Assembly: GCA_964554665.1 (NCBI GenBank) | Contig: CAZKPP010000043.1 | Span: forward strand, 1-18,060 | Source of the DNA: UBA3263 sp964554665 | GTDB taxonomy: Bacteria; Bacteroidota; Bacteroidia; Bacteroidales; Muribaculaceae | Length of the DNA stretch: 18,060 nucleotides | Direction: 5' to 3' | Shown: piece by piece, positions 1 to 8,483 of the stretch | How positions within the stretch are numbered: position 1 is the stretch's first letter | How the letters are laid out: each line of letters opens with the position of its first letter | The notes under the pieces: model-generated | The model's input: only the letters and a program-made list of their open reading frames with translations | Told to the model about the DNA's origin: nothing | Databases searched by the model: none | Translations under genes and position numbers: made by a program

Positions 1-338
1 AGGCGAATAATAGTGCCGAGGTTGCCGGGGTCTTGCACCGCGTCGAGCGCCAGCGTCAGCTGTCCGCGATAGGCGTATGGCTTTTGTTGCGGCAGCTCAA
101 ACACCGCTAATACCGGCTGCGGAGTCTGCTGCTGCGACATCCGCTCGATGGTGCGCCGATCAACGACCGTTGGCGCCGACAGCTCCGGATGCTCGGCCGC
201 AAACGCTGCCGTGCAGAATAGCTCGCGCAGCTTGAAGTGTGGCAGCGAATCAAGAACGCAGCGCGAGCCTTCGGCCAGAAAGCAGCCGGCCTCCCTGCGC
301 CCGCGGGGCGTTGCCAGGCTTTTTACGAACTTAATCAT
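1..338 (-). CDS. TrmH-family (SPOUT) RNA methyltransferase, 3' end outside window
   Basis: The first 112 codons of an RNA 2'-O-ribose methyltransferase of the SpoU/TrmH class, which uses S-adenosylmethionine to methylate rRNA or tRNA in the cytoplasm. The N-terminal part resembles the small substrate-binding domain of this family (IKFVKSLATPRGR, then FLAEGSRCVLD near residues 21-31). The visible part ends in the first SPOUT motif, DAVQDPGNLGTIIR, residues 99-112. The rest, including the knotted SAM-binding site, is beyond the window. The start ATG at 336-338 overlaps the dsbD stop as ATGA, which supports this start and suggests translational coupling. The exact substrate cannot be told from this fragment. 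The family call is firm. Confidence 0.88.
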   Translation of the reverse strand, partial: MIKFVKSLATPRGRREAGCFLAEGSRCVLDSLPHFKLRELFCTAAFAAEHPELSAPTVVDRRTIERMSQQQTPQPVLAVFELPQQKPYAYRGQLTLALDAVQDPGNLGTIIR

Positions 339-1882
339 TCGGCGTAAGATTCGAGCGCTTCGTCGAGAAACGCCTTAAAGGCGGGAATATCCTCGTTGTA
401 GCCATAGCTGGGCGATATGGCCTCGCCCCGGTTGTTGAGAACAATATAATAGGGCTGTGAATTTGCCGCGAACTTATAGCGCTGCAGGTAGCTCCATTTT
501 TCGCCTATGGTCGAAATGGTTTTGGTGCGCCCGTTTTCTTCAACGGTGAAGGGCGCGGCCAAGGGCTTTTTGTCGTCGACCATCAGTTCGATAATTACGA
601 AATTCTGGCCCAGAGTGGTGGCTATCTCTTCGCTGTCGAACACCGCTCCTTCCATCTTCCGGCAGTTCACGCAGCCGTAGCCGCTGAAGTCCATCAACAC
701 CGGCAGTCCCTGCTCGGCAGCATAGCGCATGCCTTCGTCGTAGTCGGAGAAAGTGCGGGTTTCGCCGCGGGTGTAGAGGTTGAAATCCTGGGTAAAGAGC
801 GGCGGCACAAAGGCGCTCACGGCCTTGAGCGGTGCGCCCCAGAGGCCCGGAAGCAGATAAACCGAGAAACTGAGCGAAATCAGGGCGAGGAAAAACGGGC
901 CTACGCCAACCGACTGCGACGGCGAGTCGTGGCGAAACCGGAGTTTGCCGAGCAGATACATGCCCAACAAAGCGAAAATCACTACCCACAGGCTGATGAA
1001 CACCTCGCGGTCGAGCAGATGCCAGCCGTAGGCCAAGTCGGCAACCGACAGGAACTTCAGCGACAGCGCCAGCTCCAGAAAGCCGAGCACAACCTTTACG
1101 GAGTTCATCCAGCCGCCGGAGCGGGGTGCGCTTTTAAGCATTGTTGGAAAAAGCGCAAACAGCGCAAACGGAATGGCCAGCGCCAGGGCAAATGCGCCCA
1201 TGCCCACTGCCGGGCCTATGATATTGCCCATCGAGGCGGCCTCGACCAGCAGGGTGCCGATAATCGGGCCGGTGCAGCTGAACGATACCAGCGCCAGCGT
1301 AAAGGCCATGAAAAAGATGCTGAGCAGGCCGGTGGCATTTTCGGCACGCGAGTCCATGGCGTTGCTCCAGCGCGAGGGGAGCTTGATGTCGAACGCTCCG
1401 AAAAAGCTGATGGCAAAAACCACGAGCAGCGCAAAAAATATGAGGTTAAAAACCGCGTTGGTTGAAAGGTCGTTGAGCTTGCTTGCTCCGAAAAGCAGCG
1501 TAACTGCCAGGCCTAAAACAAGATAGATAACTATGATTGAAAGACCGTAGACCGAGGCGTCGCGCAGCGATTTTGAGCGCGATGAGCTTTTTTTGAGGAA
1601 GAAGCTGACAGTCAGCGGTATCATGGGCCACACGCAGGGGGTGAACAGCGCTAACAGGCCGCCGAGAAAGCCCCACAGAAAAATTGACCATAGCGATGCC
1701 GAGGCGATGTCGTTGTCGGCGCCGGCAACGTCGACCGGAGTCCACCAGGGGTGCTCCGAAGGGTTAAATGAGGCGGTAGAAGCAGGCGCGGCTGCCGTGG
1801 CGCTGCTTTCGTTGCCAAACTCGAATTCGAAGGTCGACGGCGGAATGCAGTTCATGTCGTTACACGCCTGAAACTTCACCTG
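335..1882 (-). CDS. dsbD: Thiol:disulfide interchange protein DsbD, 5' end lost in assembly gap
   Basis: Inner-membrane reductant conduit that moves electrons from cytoplasmic thioredoxin to periplasmic thiol proteins. The visible part starts inside the end of the periplasmic alpha domain, whose cysteine pair appears as CNDMNC followed by IPP. It continues into an eight-helix membrane domain with FTPCVWPMIP and FSCTGPIIG, each carrying one of the paired membrane cysteines. It ends in a thioredoxin-like gamma domain with the CVNC active site encoded near 662-673. All six catalytic cysteines are present. The GTG at 1877-1879 is an internal valine codon, not a start: the reading frame stays open to the gap edge, and the signal peptide and most of the alpha domain (well over 100 residues) are missing. 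Family members are usually about 600-700 residues; 516 are visible. Confidence 0.93.
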   Translation of the reverse strand, partial: QVKFQACNDMNCIPPSTFEFEFGNESSATAAAPASTASFNPSEHPWWTPVDVAGADNDIASASLWSIFLWGFLGGLLALFTPCVWPMIPLTVSFFLKKSSSRSKSLRDASVYGLSIIVIYLVLGLAVTLLFGASKLNDLSTNAVFNLIFFALLVVFAISFFGAFDIKLPSRWSNAMDSRAENATGLLSIFFMAFTLALVSFSCTGPIIGTLLVEAASMGNIIGPAVGMGAFALALAIPFALFALFPTMLKSAPRSGGWMNSVKVVLGFLELALSLKFLSVADLAYGWHLLDREVFISLWVVIFALLGMYLLGKLRFRHDSPSQSVGVGPFFLALISLSFSVYLLPGLWGAPLKAVSAFVPPLFTQDFNLYTRGETRTFSDYDEGMRYAAEQGLPVLMDFSGYGCVNCRKMEGAVFDSEEIATTLGQNFVIIELMVDDKKPLAAPFTVEENGRTKTISTIGEKWSYLQRYKFAANSQPYYIVLNNRGEAISPSYGYNEDIPAFKAFLDEALESYAE

Positions 1883-1982
1883 NNNNNNNNNNNNNNNNNN
1901 NNNNNNNNNNNNNNNNNNNNNNNNNNNNNNNNNNNNNNNNNNNNNNNNNNNNNNNNNNNNNNNNNNNNNNNNNNNNNNNNNN
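1883..1982. other. Scaffold gap of 100 Ns
   Basis: Exactly 100 consecutive undetermined bases, the conventional placeholder for a gap of unknown size. The real missing stretch should be longer. It must hold the last 10-25 codons of xseB plus the start codon, signal peptide and most of the alpha domain of dsbD, roughly 400-500 bp if the two genes are adjacent as drawn. Any reading frame drawn through the Ns is an artefact. Confidence 0.98.
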
Positions 1983-2141
1983 AGTCAGGCGCGAACGGCA
2001 TTCGTTGAGCAGTTCGGTTGCGCGCCGCGTGTAGGCCGAGAGTTTATCAATGTCGCATTTGTCGCTCTGCATGTGGGCGAGAATCTGTTCGAGTTCGGTA
2101 ACGGCCTGTGTATAGGTCATTTCTTTAACTGGCGTGGGCAT
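1983..2141 (-). CDS. xseB: Exodeoxyribonuclease VII small subunit, truncated by gap
   Basis: The first 53 residues of XseB, the small subunit of exonuclease VII, which degrades single-stranded DNA into short oligonucleotides together with XseA. The helical-hairpin pattern typical of the family is visible: MTYTQAVTELEQILAHM, then DIDKLSAYTRRATELLNECR. The family is normally 60-80 residues long, so only the C-terminal tail is missing, lost in the Ns. The start ATG lies two bases after the xseA stop codon (TAG, 2144-2146), the usual xseA-xseB arrangement. Met8 is an alternative start that would fit the family's usual N-terminus equally well. Confidence 0.88.
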
Positions 2142-2143
2142 AG

Positions 2144-3451
2144 CTATTGAGTGATTGAGGTGATGGTTCCGTCGGCAAGCTCGGTGGTGACTACGGCTCC
2201 GGCGGGAACGTTTGATGCCGACGTAACGGCAACGCCGTTAAATCGGGTTATGGAAAAGCCGCGGGCCAGGGTGGCCTTTGGCGACAGTGCTTCGATGAGT
2301 GCGGCATAGCCGTTGAGCCGGGTTGTGGCGTTGGCTACGGCGTTGCCGGTAATGTTTTTCAGGGCGTCGGCCATGCGGTCGAGGCGTGCGTTCAGCGGCA
2401 TGAGCCTGGTGGCCGATACGCGGCCGAGCACGGCGGCGAGGTTGTCGAGGCGGCGCGCCGAACGCTCTATGGCCGACAGGGGGGCCGTCGGCAGCGAGCC
2501 GCTGATGTAGGCCAGCTGTTGGCGTGCGCCGGCGATTGAGTCGGAAGTTATTTGCAGCAGCATGCCGCCTAAGGCCAAAAGGTTGTCTAACTCGTTTTGG
2601 CCCAGCGAAATCAGGAACTCTGCGGCGGCAGTCGGCGTTTTTACGCGCCGGCAGGCTATGTAGTCGAGAACCGTGGTGTCGCGTTCGTGGCCTATGCCAA
2701 CAATTACAGGCAGCGGAAAGAGGGCCACGGAGGTTGCCAGGCGCAGGTCGTCGAATCCGTCGAGGTCGGTGGCTGCTCCGCCGCCGCGAATTATGCACAC
2801 GCAGTCGAAATCGTCGGCCCGGCGGGCAATGGCATCGAGTTGCTCAATTACGCTCGCCGCGGTTTGCGATCCCTGCACTATGGCCGGAAAAAGCTCGACG
2901 TTGAAGCGCAGACGGCGCGGATTATTGAGCAGCTGGTTCATAAAGTCGCCGTAGCCGGCGGCGGTGGCCGACGATATTACGGCTATGCGTTGGGTGGGGC
3001 GGGGAAGTTCGAGCCGCTTGTTTTCGTCGGCAATGCTCTCTTTGGCGAGCCGCTCAAGAATTTCGCGGCGCCGGCGTTCGCGTTCGCCAAGGGTGAACTG
3101 CGGATTTACGGCCGTGATGTTGAGGTTCATGCCGTAGAGCGGGTGATAGCCTGCGGTTACGCAAACCATAACCTGCAGCCCCGAGCGGAAGGCCTGGCCG
3201 GTTTCGCTCAGGAATCTTGCACGGATGCCGCGCCAGACGTTGGCCCAGATTGTGGCCCGGGCCTTGGCTACGGTGGCTCCCGTTTCGGGGTCTTTCTGCA
3301 GCAGCTCCATATAGCAGTGGCCGCCGTTTTCGCGAACGTCTGACAGCTCGGCGACTATCCAGACGTTTTTCGACATCGGACATGCCGCTATCAGATCGCG
3401 CAGCAGCTCCTGAAGTTGCAGCAGAGAGTAATATTGTGTTGGCGAGCTCAT
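2144..3451 (-). CDS. xseA: Exodeoxyribonuclease VII large subunit
   Basis: Catalytic large subunit of exonuclease VII, a cytoplasmic single-strand DNA exonuclease used in repair and recombination. At 435 residues it is a normal length. The N-terminal OB-fold has the family pattern VWIVAELSDVRENGGHCYMEL (about residues 30-50). The nuclease core follows, with RIAVISSATAAGYGDFMNQL and the glycine-rich CIIRGGGAATDLDGFDD and VIVGIGHERDTTVLDYIA. Long helices make up the C-terminal third, and the ending includes LARGFSITR, typical of the family. The start ATG overlaps the stop of the upstream DUF3256-like gene by ATGA, and xseB follows after two bases, so the two subunits should be made together. 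Confidence 0.96.
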   Translation of the reverse strand: MSSPTQYYSLLQLQELLRDLIAACPMSKNVWIVAELSDVRENGGHCYMELLQKDPETGATVAKARATIWANVWRGIRARFLSETGQAFRSGLQVMVCVTAGYHPLYGMNLNITAVNPQFTLGERERRRREILERLAKESIADENKRLELPRPTQRIAVISSATAAGYGDFMNQLLNNPRRLRFNVELFPAIVQGSQTAASVIEQLDAIARRADDFDCVCIIRGGGAATDLDGFDDLRLATSVALFPLPVIVGIGHERDTTVLDYIACRRVKTPTAAAEFLISLGQNELDNLLALGGMLLQITSDSIAGARQQLAYISGSLPTAPLSAIERSARRLDNLAAVLGRVSATRLMPLNARLDRMADALKNITGNAVANATTRLNGYAALIEALSPKATLARGFSITRFNGVAVTSASNVPAGAVVTTELADGTITSITQ

Positions 3452-4026
3452 TTATCGGTTATGGGCTTAAAGCCTTTGGCGCTCCATTGATAGCGAAGGG
3501 CGGGGCGCATTTTGGCGCGCTCTTCGGAGGTGTTGGTCAGGGTAAGGATTCCCGAGGCGGGGTCGAGCGAATATTCGGCCATGACTATGGGCGCCTCCTG
3601 AGCGTCAACCTTTCCCCAGGCCGACGGTGCCGGCTCCGACCAGAGTTTGGGCAGCGGCTGCCAGTTGCGGTCATAAACCTTGAGCTGCGAGTCGGCAAAG
3701 TCGCTCTTAATGGTTTCGATAACGCAGATTACCGAATCTTTTTTCAGCGGCATCATCTGCACGGTCAATACCCGGCCCGGGCCCGTTTGCAGCTCCAGGC
3801 GCGTAGAGTCGATGGCCAGGATGCTCGCTTCGCCGCCCATGGCGTTGATTACCGGGCGCGACAGCATGCCTGCCGACGCATAGTCGAGCAGGTCGCGCAC
3901 GGCACGCTGGCCCACGGGCATCACAACTTGCGCGGGAGCCGTGCGCAGCGCTTTGGCTACGGGCATTTCAGCCGCGGCGGCAATCCAGAGGAGTGCCGCC
4001 GTGAATGCAACAGTTAGTCGGCGCAC
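3448..4026 (-). CDS. Secreted protein of unknown function, DUF3256-like
   Basis: A 192-residue protein with an N-terminal signal peptide (RRLTVAFTAALLWIAAAA), so probably periplasmic or otherwise exported. The remainder looks like a compact, mainly beta-rich domain (for example LELQTGPGRVLTVQMMPL and DSVICVIETIKSDFADSQLK). It resembles the Bacteroidales-restricted DUF3256 family by general pattern and context; this assignment is from memory and moderate. No catalytic motif is evident. The start is GTG at 4024-4026, directly after the frr stop TAA, which is in the same frame and excludes any earlier start. A later ATG (Met21) would destroy the signal peptide, so GTG is preferred. The stop overlaps the xseA start by four bases. 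Function is unknown. Confidence 0.8.
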   Translation of the reverse strand: MRRLTVAFTAALLWIAAAAEMPVAKALRTAPAQVVMPVGQRAVRDLLDYASAGMLSRPVINAMGGEASILAIDSTRLELQTGPGRVLTVQMMPLKKDSVICVIETIKSDFADSQLKVYDRNWQPLPKLWSEPAPSAWGKVDAQEAPIVMAEYSLDPASGILTLTNTSEERAKMRPALRYQWSAKGFKPITDK

Positions 4027-4587
4027 TTAAACCGTAAGGATTTCCTTCTCCTTGGCGGCGAAGAGTTCGTCGATCTGTTTCAGATACTTGTCGTGGAGCT
4101 TCTGGGCCTGGTTTTCGGCGTCTTTTTCAACGTCTTCGGGCATGCCCTGCTTAATGGCTTTTTTCAGGCCTTCGATAGCGTCGCGGCGCGCGTTGCGAAC
4201 GCTAACCTTGGCGGTTTCGGCTTCGGCTTTGCTCTGCTTAACCAGGGTTTTGCGGCGCTCTTCGGTTAGCGGCGGAATTGCCAGGCGGATAACCTCGCCG
4301 TTGTTTTCGGGGGTAATGCCGAGCTCGGAGTTGATAATGGCCTTTTCGATTTCCTTGAACATGGATTTTTCCCAGGGGGTGATTACGATGGTGCGGGCAT
4401 CGGGCACACTTACGTTGGCAACGTTCGAAATCGGGGCGGCGGAGCCGTAGTAATCAACGCGGATGCCGTCGAGCAACTTCGGATTGGCCTTCCCGGCGCG
4501 GATATGGCTCAAAGATTCGTCGAGGTAGGCGATTGCCAGCTGCATTTTTTCCTCGGCGGGGTCGAGATAGGTCTTGGGGTTTGTCAT
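4027..4587 (-). CDS. frr: Ribosome recycling factor
   Basis: Ribosome recycling factor, which with EF-G splits the post-termination ribosome so that the subunits can be reused. It has 186 residues, the standard size, and the full family pattern: the N-terminal helix with ESLSHIRAGKANPKLLDGI, the YYGSAAPISNVANVSVPDAR beta domain, and the C-terminal helices with RLAIPPLTEERRKTLVKQ and VRNARRDAIEGLK. The usual partner pyrH is not next to it; queA lies upstream after 36 bp with no clear promoter between. It shares the window with an EF-G paralogue on the other strand, but adjacency alone does not imply a functional link. Confidence 0.97.
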   Translation of the reverse strand: MTNPKTYLDPAEEKMQLAIAYLDESLSHIRAGKANPKLLDGIRVDYYGSAAPISNVANVSVPDARTIVITPWEKSMFKEIEKAIINSELGITPENNGEVIRLAIPPLTEERRKTLVKQSKAEAETAKVSVRNARRDAIEGLKKAIKQGMPEDVEKDAENQAQKLHDKYLKQIDELFAAKEKEILTV

Positions 4588-4623
4588 ATTCTTATGGTTA
4601 TTAGAATGTTGGGAATAATCGGG

Positions 4624-5673
4624 TTAGAGAATCAGCAGCGAGTCGCCGTAGGTGCCGAAGCGATATTTTTCCTCTACGGCAAGCTCGTAGCAGCGCATAA
4701 CGTTTTCGTAGCCGCCAAAGGCCGCAACCATCATCAGCATGGTCGACAGCGGCAGGTGGAAGTTCGAAACCAGCGACGTGGGCACGCCGAAGTCGTAGGG
4801 GGGCGCAATGAACTTGTTGTCCCAGCCGGCGAAGCTCTTGAGGTGTCCGCCCATGCTTTCGCCGGCAACCATGCCGCGCAGAATCGATGTGCCCACGGCC
4901 AATACCTGCTTGTCGGCATCTTTGGCCTTGTTGACCATTTCAACCAGGTTGTCGTCAACAATAACTTCTTCGGAATCGATGCGGTGTTTCGACAGGTCTT
5001 CAACGTCGATTTCGCGGAAAGTGCCCAAACCGGAGTGAACGGTCATGAAGCCGAGGTTTATGCCCTTGATTTCGAGGCGCTTCATCAATATTTTGCTGAA
5101 GTGGAGGCCGGCGCCGGGGGCAACTACCGCGCCCTCTTTTTCGGCATAGACGGTCTGAAACATTTCGCTGTCGATTTCTTCGGGCTTGCGTTCAATATGG
5201 TCGGGCAGCGGGGTTGAGCCGAGGTCGAAAAGAACTTTTTTGAATTCTTCGTGTGAGCCGTCGAAAAGGAAACGCAGCGTGCGTCCGCGGCTGGTGGTGT
5301 TATCAATCACTTCGGCCACCAGGCTTTCGTCGTCGCCAAAGTAGAGTTTGTTGCCTATGCGGATTTTGCGTGCGGGTTCAACAAGAACGTCCCAGAGCTT
5401 ATGCTCGGCGTTGAGTTCGCGCAGCAGAAACACTTCGATTTTGGCGTTGGTGCGCTCCTTGTTGCCATAGAGTTTGGCGGGAAACACTTTGGTGTCGTTA
5501 AACACCATAACGTCGCCGTCGCCGAAATAATCGATAATATCTTTAAAGAGTTTCTGTTCGATTTTTCCGGTTTTGCGGTTGAGAATCATCAGGCGTGCGT
5601 CTTCGCGCTCGGCCAGCGGATACTGGGCAATGAGCTCCTGAGGAAGGTCGAAGTTAAATTGGCTGAGTTTCAT
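4624..5673 (-). CDS. queA: S-adenosylmethionine:tRNA ribosyltransferase-isomerase
   Basis: QueA transfers and rearranges the ribosyl group of SAM onto 7-aminomethyl-7-deazaguanine in tRNA, giving epoxyqueuosine in the queuosine pathway. The 349 residues match the family length. Characteristic segments are the N-terminal FDLPQELIAQYPLAERED, the MVFNDTKVFPAKLYGNK stretch, the central VYAEKEGAVVAPGAGLHFS, GFMTVHSGLGTFR, and the C-terminal NFHLPLSTMLMMVAAFGG and YRFGTYGDSLLIL. The start ATG overlaps the truB stop as ATGA. Both neighbours upstream are part of a conserved ftsX-uppP-truB-queA order that I recall from Bacteroides genomes. Confidence 0.97.
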   Translation of the reverse strand: MKLSQFNFDLPQELIAQYPLAEREDARLMILNRKTGKIEQKLFKDIIDYFGDGDVMVFNDTKVFPAKLYGNKERTNAKIEVFLLRELNAEHKLWDVLVEPARKIRIGNKLYFGDDESLVAEVIDNTTSRGRTLRFLFDGSHEEFKKVLFDLGSTPLPDHIERKPEEIDSEMFQTVYAEKEGAVVAPGAGLHFSKILMKRLEIKGINLGFMTVHSGLGTFREIDVEDLSKHRIDSEEVIVDDNLVEMVNKAKDADKQVLAVGTSILRGMVAGESMGGHLKSFAGWDNKFIAPPYDFGVPTSLVSNFHLPLSTMLMMVAAFGGYENVMRCYELAVEEKYRFGTYGDSLLIL

Positions 5674-6392
5674 TTATCTGTATTGTCGTTGGGAATTTCT
5701 ATGGTGATTGTTTTCAGATTGTCGATAAGGGTGCGGACGTCGGCGCAGTCGTAGATCGACACCGAGCCTACGCGCGTGCGCCGCAGCGCCGTCAGGTGGG
5801 CGCCGCAGCCGAGCGCTTCGCCCAGGTCGCGGGCCAGGGCGCGGATATAGGTGCCTTTGCTGCAGGCAATTCTCAGGCGGGCGCTGCAATCGGTCGGGTC
5901 GAAGTCGAGCAGCTCAAGCTCGCCGATAACTATGGGCTTGGCTTTCAGCTCGGGAGCTTCGCCCTTGCGGGCCATTTTGTAGGCGCGCTTGCCGTCGACC
6001 TTAACGGCCGAAAATACCGGCGGAACCTGCATAATCGGGCCGCGGAAACGGCCCAGCACCGCCTCGATGGCCTCGGCGGTAAGGTGGTCGGTGGGGTAGG
6101 TGCGGTCAATCTCCGTTTCCAGGTCGTAGCTCGGAGTTGTGGCGCCGAAGCGGACTGTGGCCACATATTCCTTTTCGCCGGCCTGGAGTTGGTCTATGAG
6201 TTTGGTGGCGCGACCGGTGCAGATGAGCATCACTCCGGTTGCCAGCGGGTCGAGGGTGCCGGCATGGCCAACCTTGAAGCGTTTACACTCGTGGCGGCGC
6301 GTCAACACGCCGCGTATGCGCTTAACAACGTCAAACGAGGTCCAGTGAAGCGGTTTGTCAACCTTCAGTATCTGTCCGCTAACGAAATCCAT
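5670..6392 (-). CDS. truB: tRNA pseudouridine(55) synthase
   Basis: TruB converts uridine 55 in the T-loop of most tRNAs to pseudouridine and also acts as a tRNA-folding chaperone. The catalytic motif GHAGTLDPLATG places the nucleophilic aspartate at residue 48, the same number as in E. coli. Other family segments are the N-terminal KPLHWTSFDVVKRIR, VPPVFSAVKVDGKRAYKMAR and the substrate-binding CSKGTYIRALARDLG. At 240 residues it is a short form, with only a brief C-terminal extension after the catalytic domain. The start ATG directly follows the uppP stop (TAAATG), and the stop overlaps queA. Confidence 0.96.
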   Translation of the reverse strand: MDFVSGQILKVDKPLHWTSFDVVKRIRGVLTRRHECKRFKVGHAGTLDPLATGVMLICTGRATKLIDQLQAGEKEYVATVRFGATTPSYDLETEIDRTYPTDHLTAEAIEAVLGRFRGPIMQVPPVFSAVKVDGKRAYKMARKGEAPELKAKPIVIGELELLDFDPTDCSARLRIACSKGTYIRALARDLGEALGCGAHLTALRRTRVGSVSIYDCADVRTLIDNLKTITIEIPNDNTDK

Positions 6393-7226
6393 TTACCAGA
6401 GCAGGCAGAGCAGGCCGGCGGCCACGCAGTAAACGGCAAACCAAACCAGCTTGCCTTTCTTGACGATATTGAGCATCCATTTGCAGGCGGCGCAGCCGAC
6501 CAGGAATGACGACACGAAGCCTACAATCATCGGCACGGCGCCTACCGCAACCGACGCGGTGGCCTCAACTGCATCGGGGAGCAACAGGTCTTTCAAATCG
6601 AGCAGCCCTTCGCCCAAAATCGGAATGATGACCATGAGGAACGAGAATTGCGCAACCTTGGCGCGGTTGTCGCCCAAAAGAATGCCGGTGGCGATTGTGG
6701 TGCCCGAGCGCGAAAGCCCGGGGAGCACGGCAATTGCCTGCGAGCAGCCGATAATAAAGGCGTCGGCCCAGGTTATTTCGCGGCCCTGCGGCTTGCCGGG
6801 GTTGGCAAGCATCTCGCGTGTGCGGGTGAAATAGGCAAAGGCCAGCAGCGCGGCGGTTACCAGCAGGCAGATGCCAACAACGGTGAGGTTGCCGTCGAAA
6901 AGCTGCGAAATCTGCTTCTTGAACAGCACGCCGACAATGCCTACGGGTATGCACGAAAGCAGAATCTTACACACATAAAAGAAGTTGTCGTCGCGCTGAA
7001 TAGTGAGGAACGATTTCAGCAGCGGATAAAATTCGCGCCATAGAATAACTATGGTCGACAGAACGGTTGCAACATGGAGCATCACCGAGAACTCAAGCGA
7101 CGCGTCGGGGTCGAGGTTCATGCCGAGAATCTGTTTGAAAATCTCGAGGTGTCCGCTCGACGAAATAGGCAGATATTCGCTCAGGCCCTGAACGATACCC
7201 AAAATCAGTGCATCAAGCCAATCCAT
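6393..7226 (-). CDS. uppP: Undecaprenyl-diphosphatase UppP/BacA
   Basis: Integral membrane phosphatase that converts undecaprenyl diphosphate to the monophosphate, regenerating the lipid carrier for peptidoglycan and surface polysaccharides; it is also linked to bacitracin resistance. Both active-site motifs are intact: EYLPISSSGHLE with Glu17, the serine run and His26, and PGLSRSGTT with Arg173. The protein has 277 residues and about eight hydrophobic segments, normal for the BacA family. It sits between DUF3098 and truB, with 9 bp to the former and direct abutment to the latter, so it is very likely cotranscribed from the ftsX promoter. Confidence 0.96.
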   Translation of the reverse strand: MDWLDALILGIVQGLSEYLPISSSGHLEIFKQILGMNLDPDASLEFSVMLHVATVLSTIVILWREFYPLLKSFLTIQRDDNFFYVCKILLSCIPVGIVGVLFKKQISQLFDGNLTVVGICLLVTAALLAFAYFTRTREMLANPGKPQGREITWADAFIIGCSQAIAVLPGLSRSGTTIATGILLGDNRAKVAQFSFLMVIIPILGEGLLDLKDLLLPDAVEATASVAVGAVPMIVGFVSSFLVGCAACKWMLNIVKKGKLVWFAVYCVAAGLLCLLW

Positions 7227-7235
7227 GCTTAAATC

Positions 7236-7496
7236 TTATTTTTGGTCTTTAGGACGGTAAATGATAGCAAAAGCCATAAACAGGAAGCCCAGAAACGAAA
7301 TCGTGGGGCCCACTACTATGCGGCGGGTCGAAAAAATGTCGGGCTCGAAGCCGGCGGCGGTGGTCGACGGCCCGAGCATCAGCAGAAAGCCGATAACAAT
7401 TGCGGCAGCCGCAATCGCCATCAATATAAAGTTAGCTTTCACCAGCGGAAAGCGCGCCGGATTCTCGGGGTCGAGTTGCGAGTTCTTTTTAGCCAT
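7236..7496 (-). CDS. Small two-helix membrane protein, DUF3098 family
   Basis: An 86-residue protein with two hydrophobic helices (about residues 23-42 and 60-80), separated by a short polar stretch containing DIFSTRRIVVGP. The pattern, ending in AIIYRPKD, matches DUF3098, a small Bacteroidetes family of unknown role that I recall lying between ftsX and uppP. Nine bases separate it from ftsX upstream and nine from uppP downstream, so it belongs to the same transcript. The context suggests a link to division or envelope synthesis, but nothing in the sequence defines an activity. Confidence 0.87.
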   Translation of the reverse strand: MAKKNSQLDPENPARFPLVKANFILMAIAAAAIVIGFLLMLGPSTTAAGFEPDIFSTRRIVVGPTISFLGFLFMAFAIIYRPKDQK

Positions 7497-7505
7497 AATT
7501 ATTAG

Positions 7506-8369
7506 TTAGAAAAGGTCATCGTAGTTCATGGTGAGATAGCGCTGGGTCGCAAAGGCCGCGGCCGACAGGCAGAGCAGCGGCCCGATGACCATCATGGCCG
7601 CGCAAACTATGCAGAGGGTTTCAACCGAAGCCACGCCGCGCACCGACGCATCGAGGCTCCAGATGTAGAAATATATGCCGATAATTGCGCCCGAAGCTAT
7701 CAGCCCGGCAATCGCCCCCTGCAGCATGTTGCTCAACAGGAAGGGGCGGCGTATGTAGCCGCGCGAGGCGCCAACGAGCTTCATGGTGTGGATGGTGAAG
7801 CGGCGCGAAAATATGGTCAGGCGCACCGTATTGTTAATCAGCACGAAAGATATTGGCAGCAGCGCGCACACGGCTATCAGCAGAATCATCATTATTGTTG
7901 ACAGGTTGCGGTTAACGTGGTCAACAATCTCCGTGTGGCCGTTGACCTGCTCCACTCCCGGCATCTCGGCCAGGGGCAGCATGATTTTGTCGAGGCTGTC
8001 GGCACACGCGTATGCGGCCTTGACGTTGATTTCAAACTCGGGCAGGAAGGGGTTCACATCGAGCAGCTCCGTCAGGTTCTCGCCCATTTCCTGATGCCAG
8101 GTTTCGTTGGCCTCTTCGGGCGAATAGTAGCGGAACGATGCAACGTAAGGGGCGTTGCTGAAGAGCTGTTTAAAACGGTTGATGTCGTCGAGGCTCGACT
8201 GTTCGGCCAGAACAACGTCGAAGCCCATGTGTTCCTTAATGTCGGTAGTGATGCGGTGAGCAGCCAGTGCGAGCGTGGCAACCATGCCCAGGAGCAGGAG
8301 CACCAGGGCTACGGAAACAGTTGCCGTCAGCTGCACGCTGACCGACGAAAAGCCTTTTCGCGATTTCAT
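7506..8369 (-). CDS. ftsX: FtsX-like cell division permease
   Basis: Membrane subunit of the FtsEX complex, which couples ATP hydrolysis by FtsE to activation of peptidoglycan hydrolases at the septum. The 287 residues show the FtsX layout: a short cytoplasmic N-terminus, TM1 (about residues 14-36), a periplasmic domain with DVVLAEQSSLDDINRFKQLF, and three C-terminal helices in which TIHTMKLVGASRGYIRRPFL (about residues 192-211) is the usual conserved turn. No ftsE lies in this window; in Bacteroidetes it is often unlinked. It is the first gene of the long minus-strand run and has its own promoter 9 bp upstream. Confidence 0.93.
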   Translation of the reverse strand: MKSRKGFSSVSVQLTATVSVALVLLLLGMVATLALAAHRITTDIKEHMGFDVVLAEQSSLDDINRFKQLFSNAPYVASFRYYSPEEANETWHQEMGENLTELLDVNPFLPEFEINVKAAYACADSLDKIMLPLAEMPGVEQVNGHTEIVDHVNRNLSTIMMILLIAVCALLPISFVLINNTVRLTIFSRRFTIHTMKLVGASRGYIRRPFLLSNMLQGAIAGLIASGAIIGIYFYIWSLDASVRGVASVETLCIVCAAMMVIGPLLCLSAAAFATQRYLTMNYDDLF

Positions 8370-8378
8370 AATAGGCTA

Positions 8379-8410
8379 CAAAGTTACGAAATTTCACCCC
8401 CCTTTGTCAA
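8379..8410 (-). promoter_or_regulatory. Bacteroidales-type promoter for the ftsX operon
   Basis: On the minus strand a TTG (-33 region, plus-strand 8408-8410) is followed after 21 bp by TAACTTTG (-7 box, 8379-8386), matching the Bacteroidales consensus TAnnTTTG. The box ends only 9 bp before the ftsX ATG, so the transcript would have almost no leader. Confidence 0.72.
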
Positions 8411-8483
8411 GCATTTCCCCAAATTTCTTTCACAAATCTACAACTGCCAAGTCTAATTGGCTGATATTCAATAAAATTAAAAG

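Noticed and set aside
1860..2141. xseB read as one frame through the Ns to 1860
   Set aside because: The frame across the gap is an artefact; bases 1860-1882 belong to dsbD in another frame.
8446..8461. Inverted repeat GCCAA-N6-TTGGC upstream of the ftsX promoter
   Set aside because: Five-base arms are short enough to arise by chance, and it has no supporting second copy; kept only as a note.
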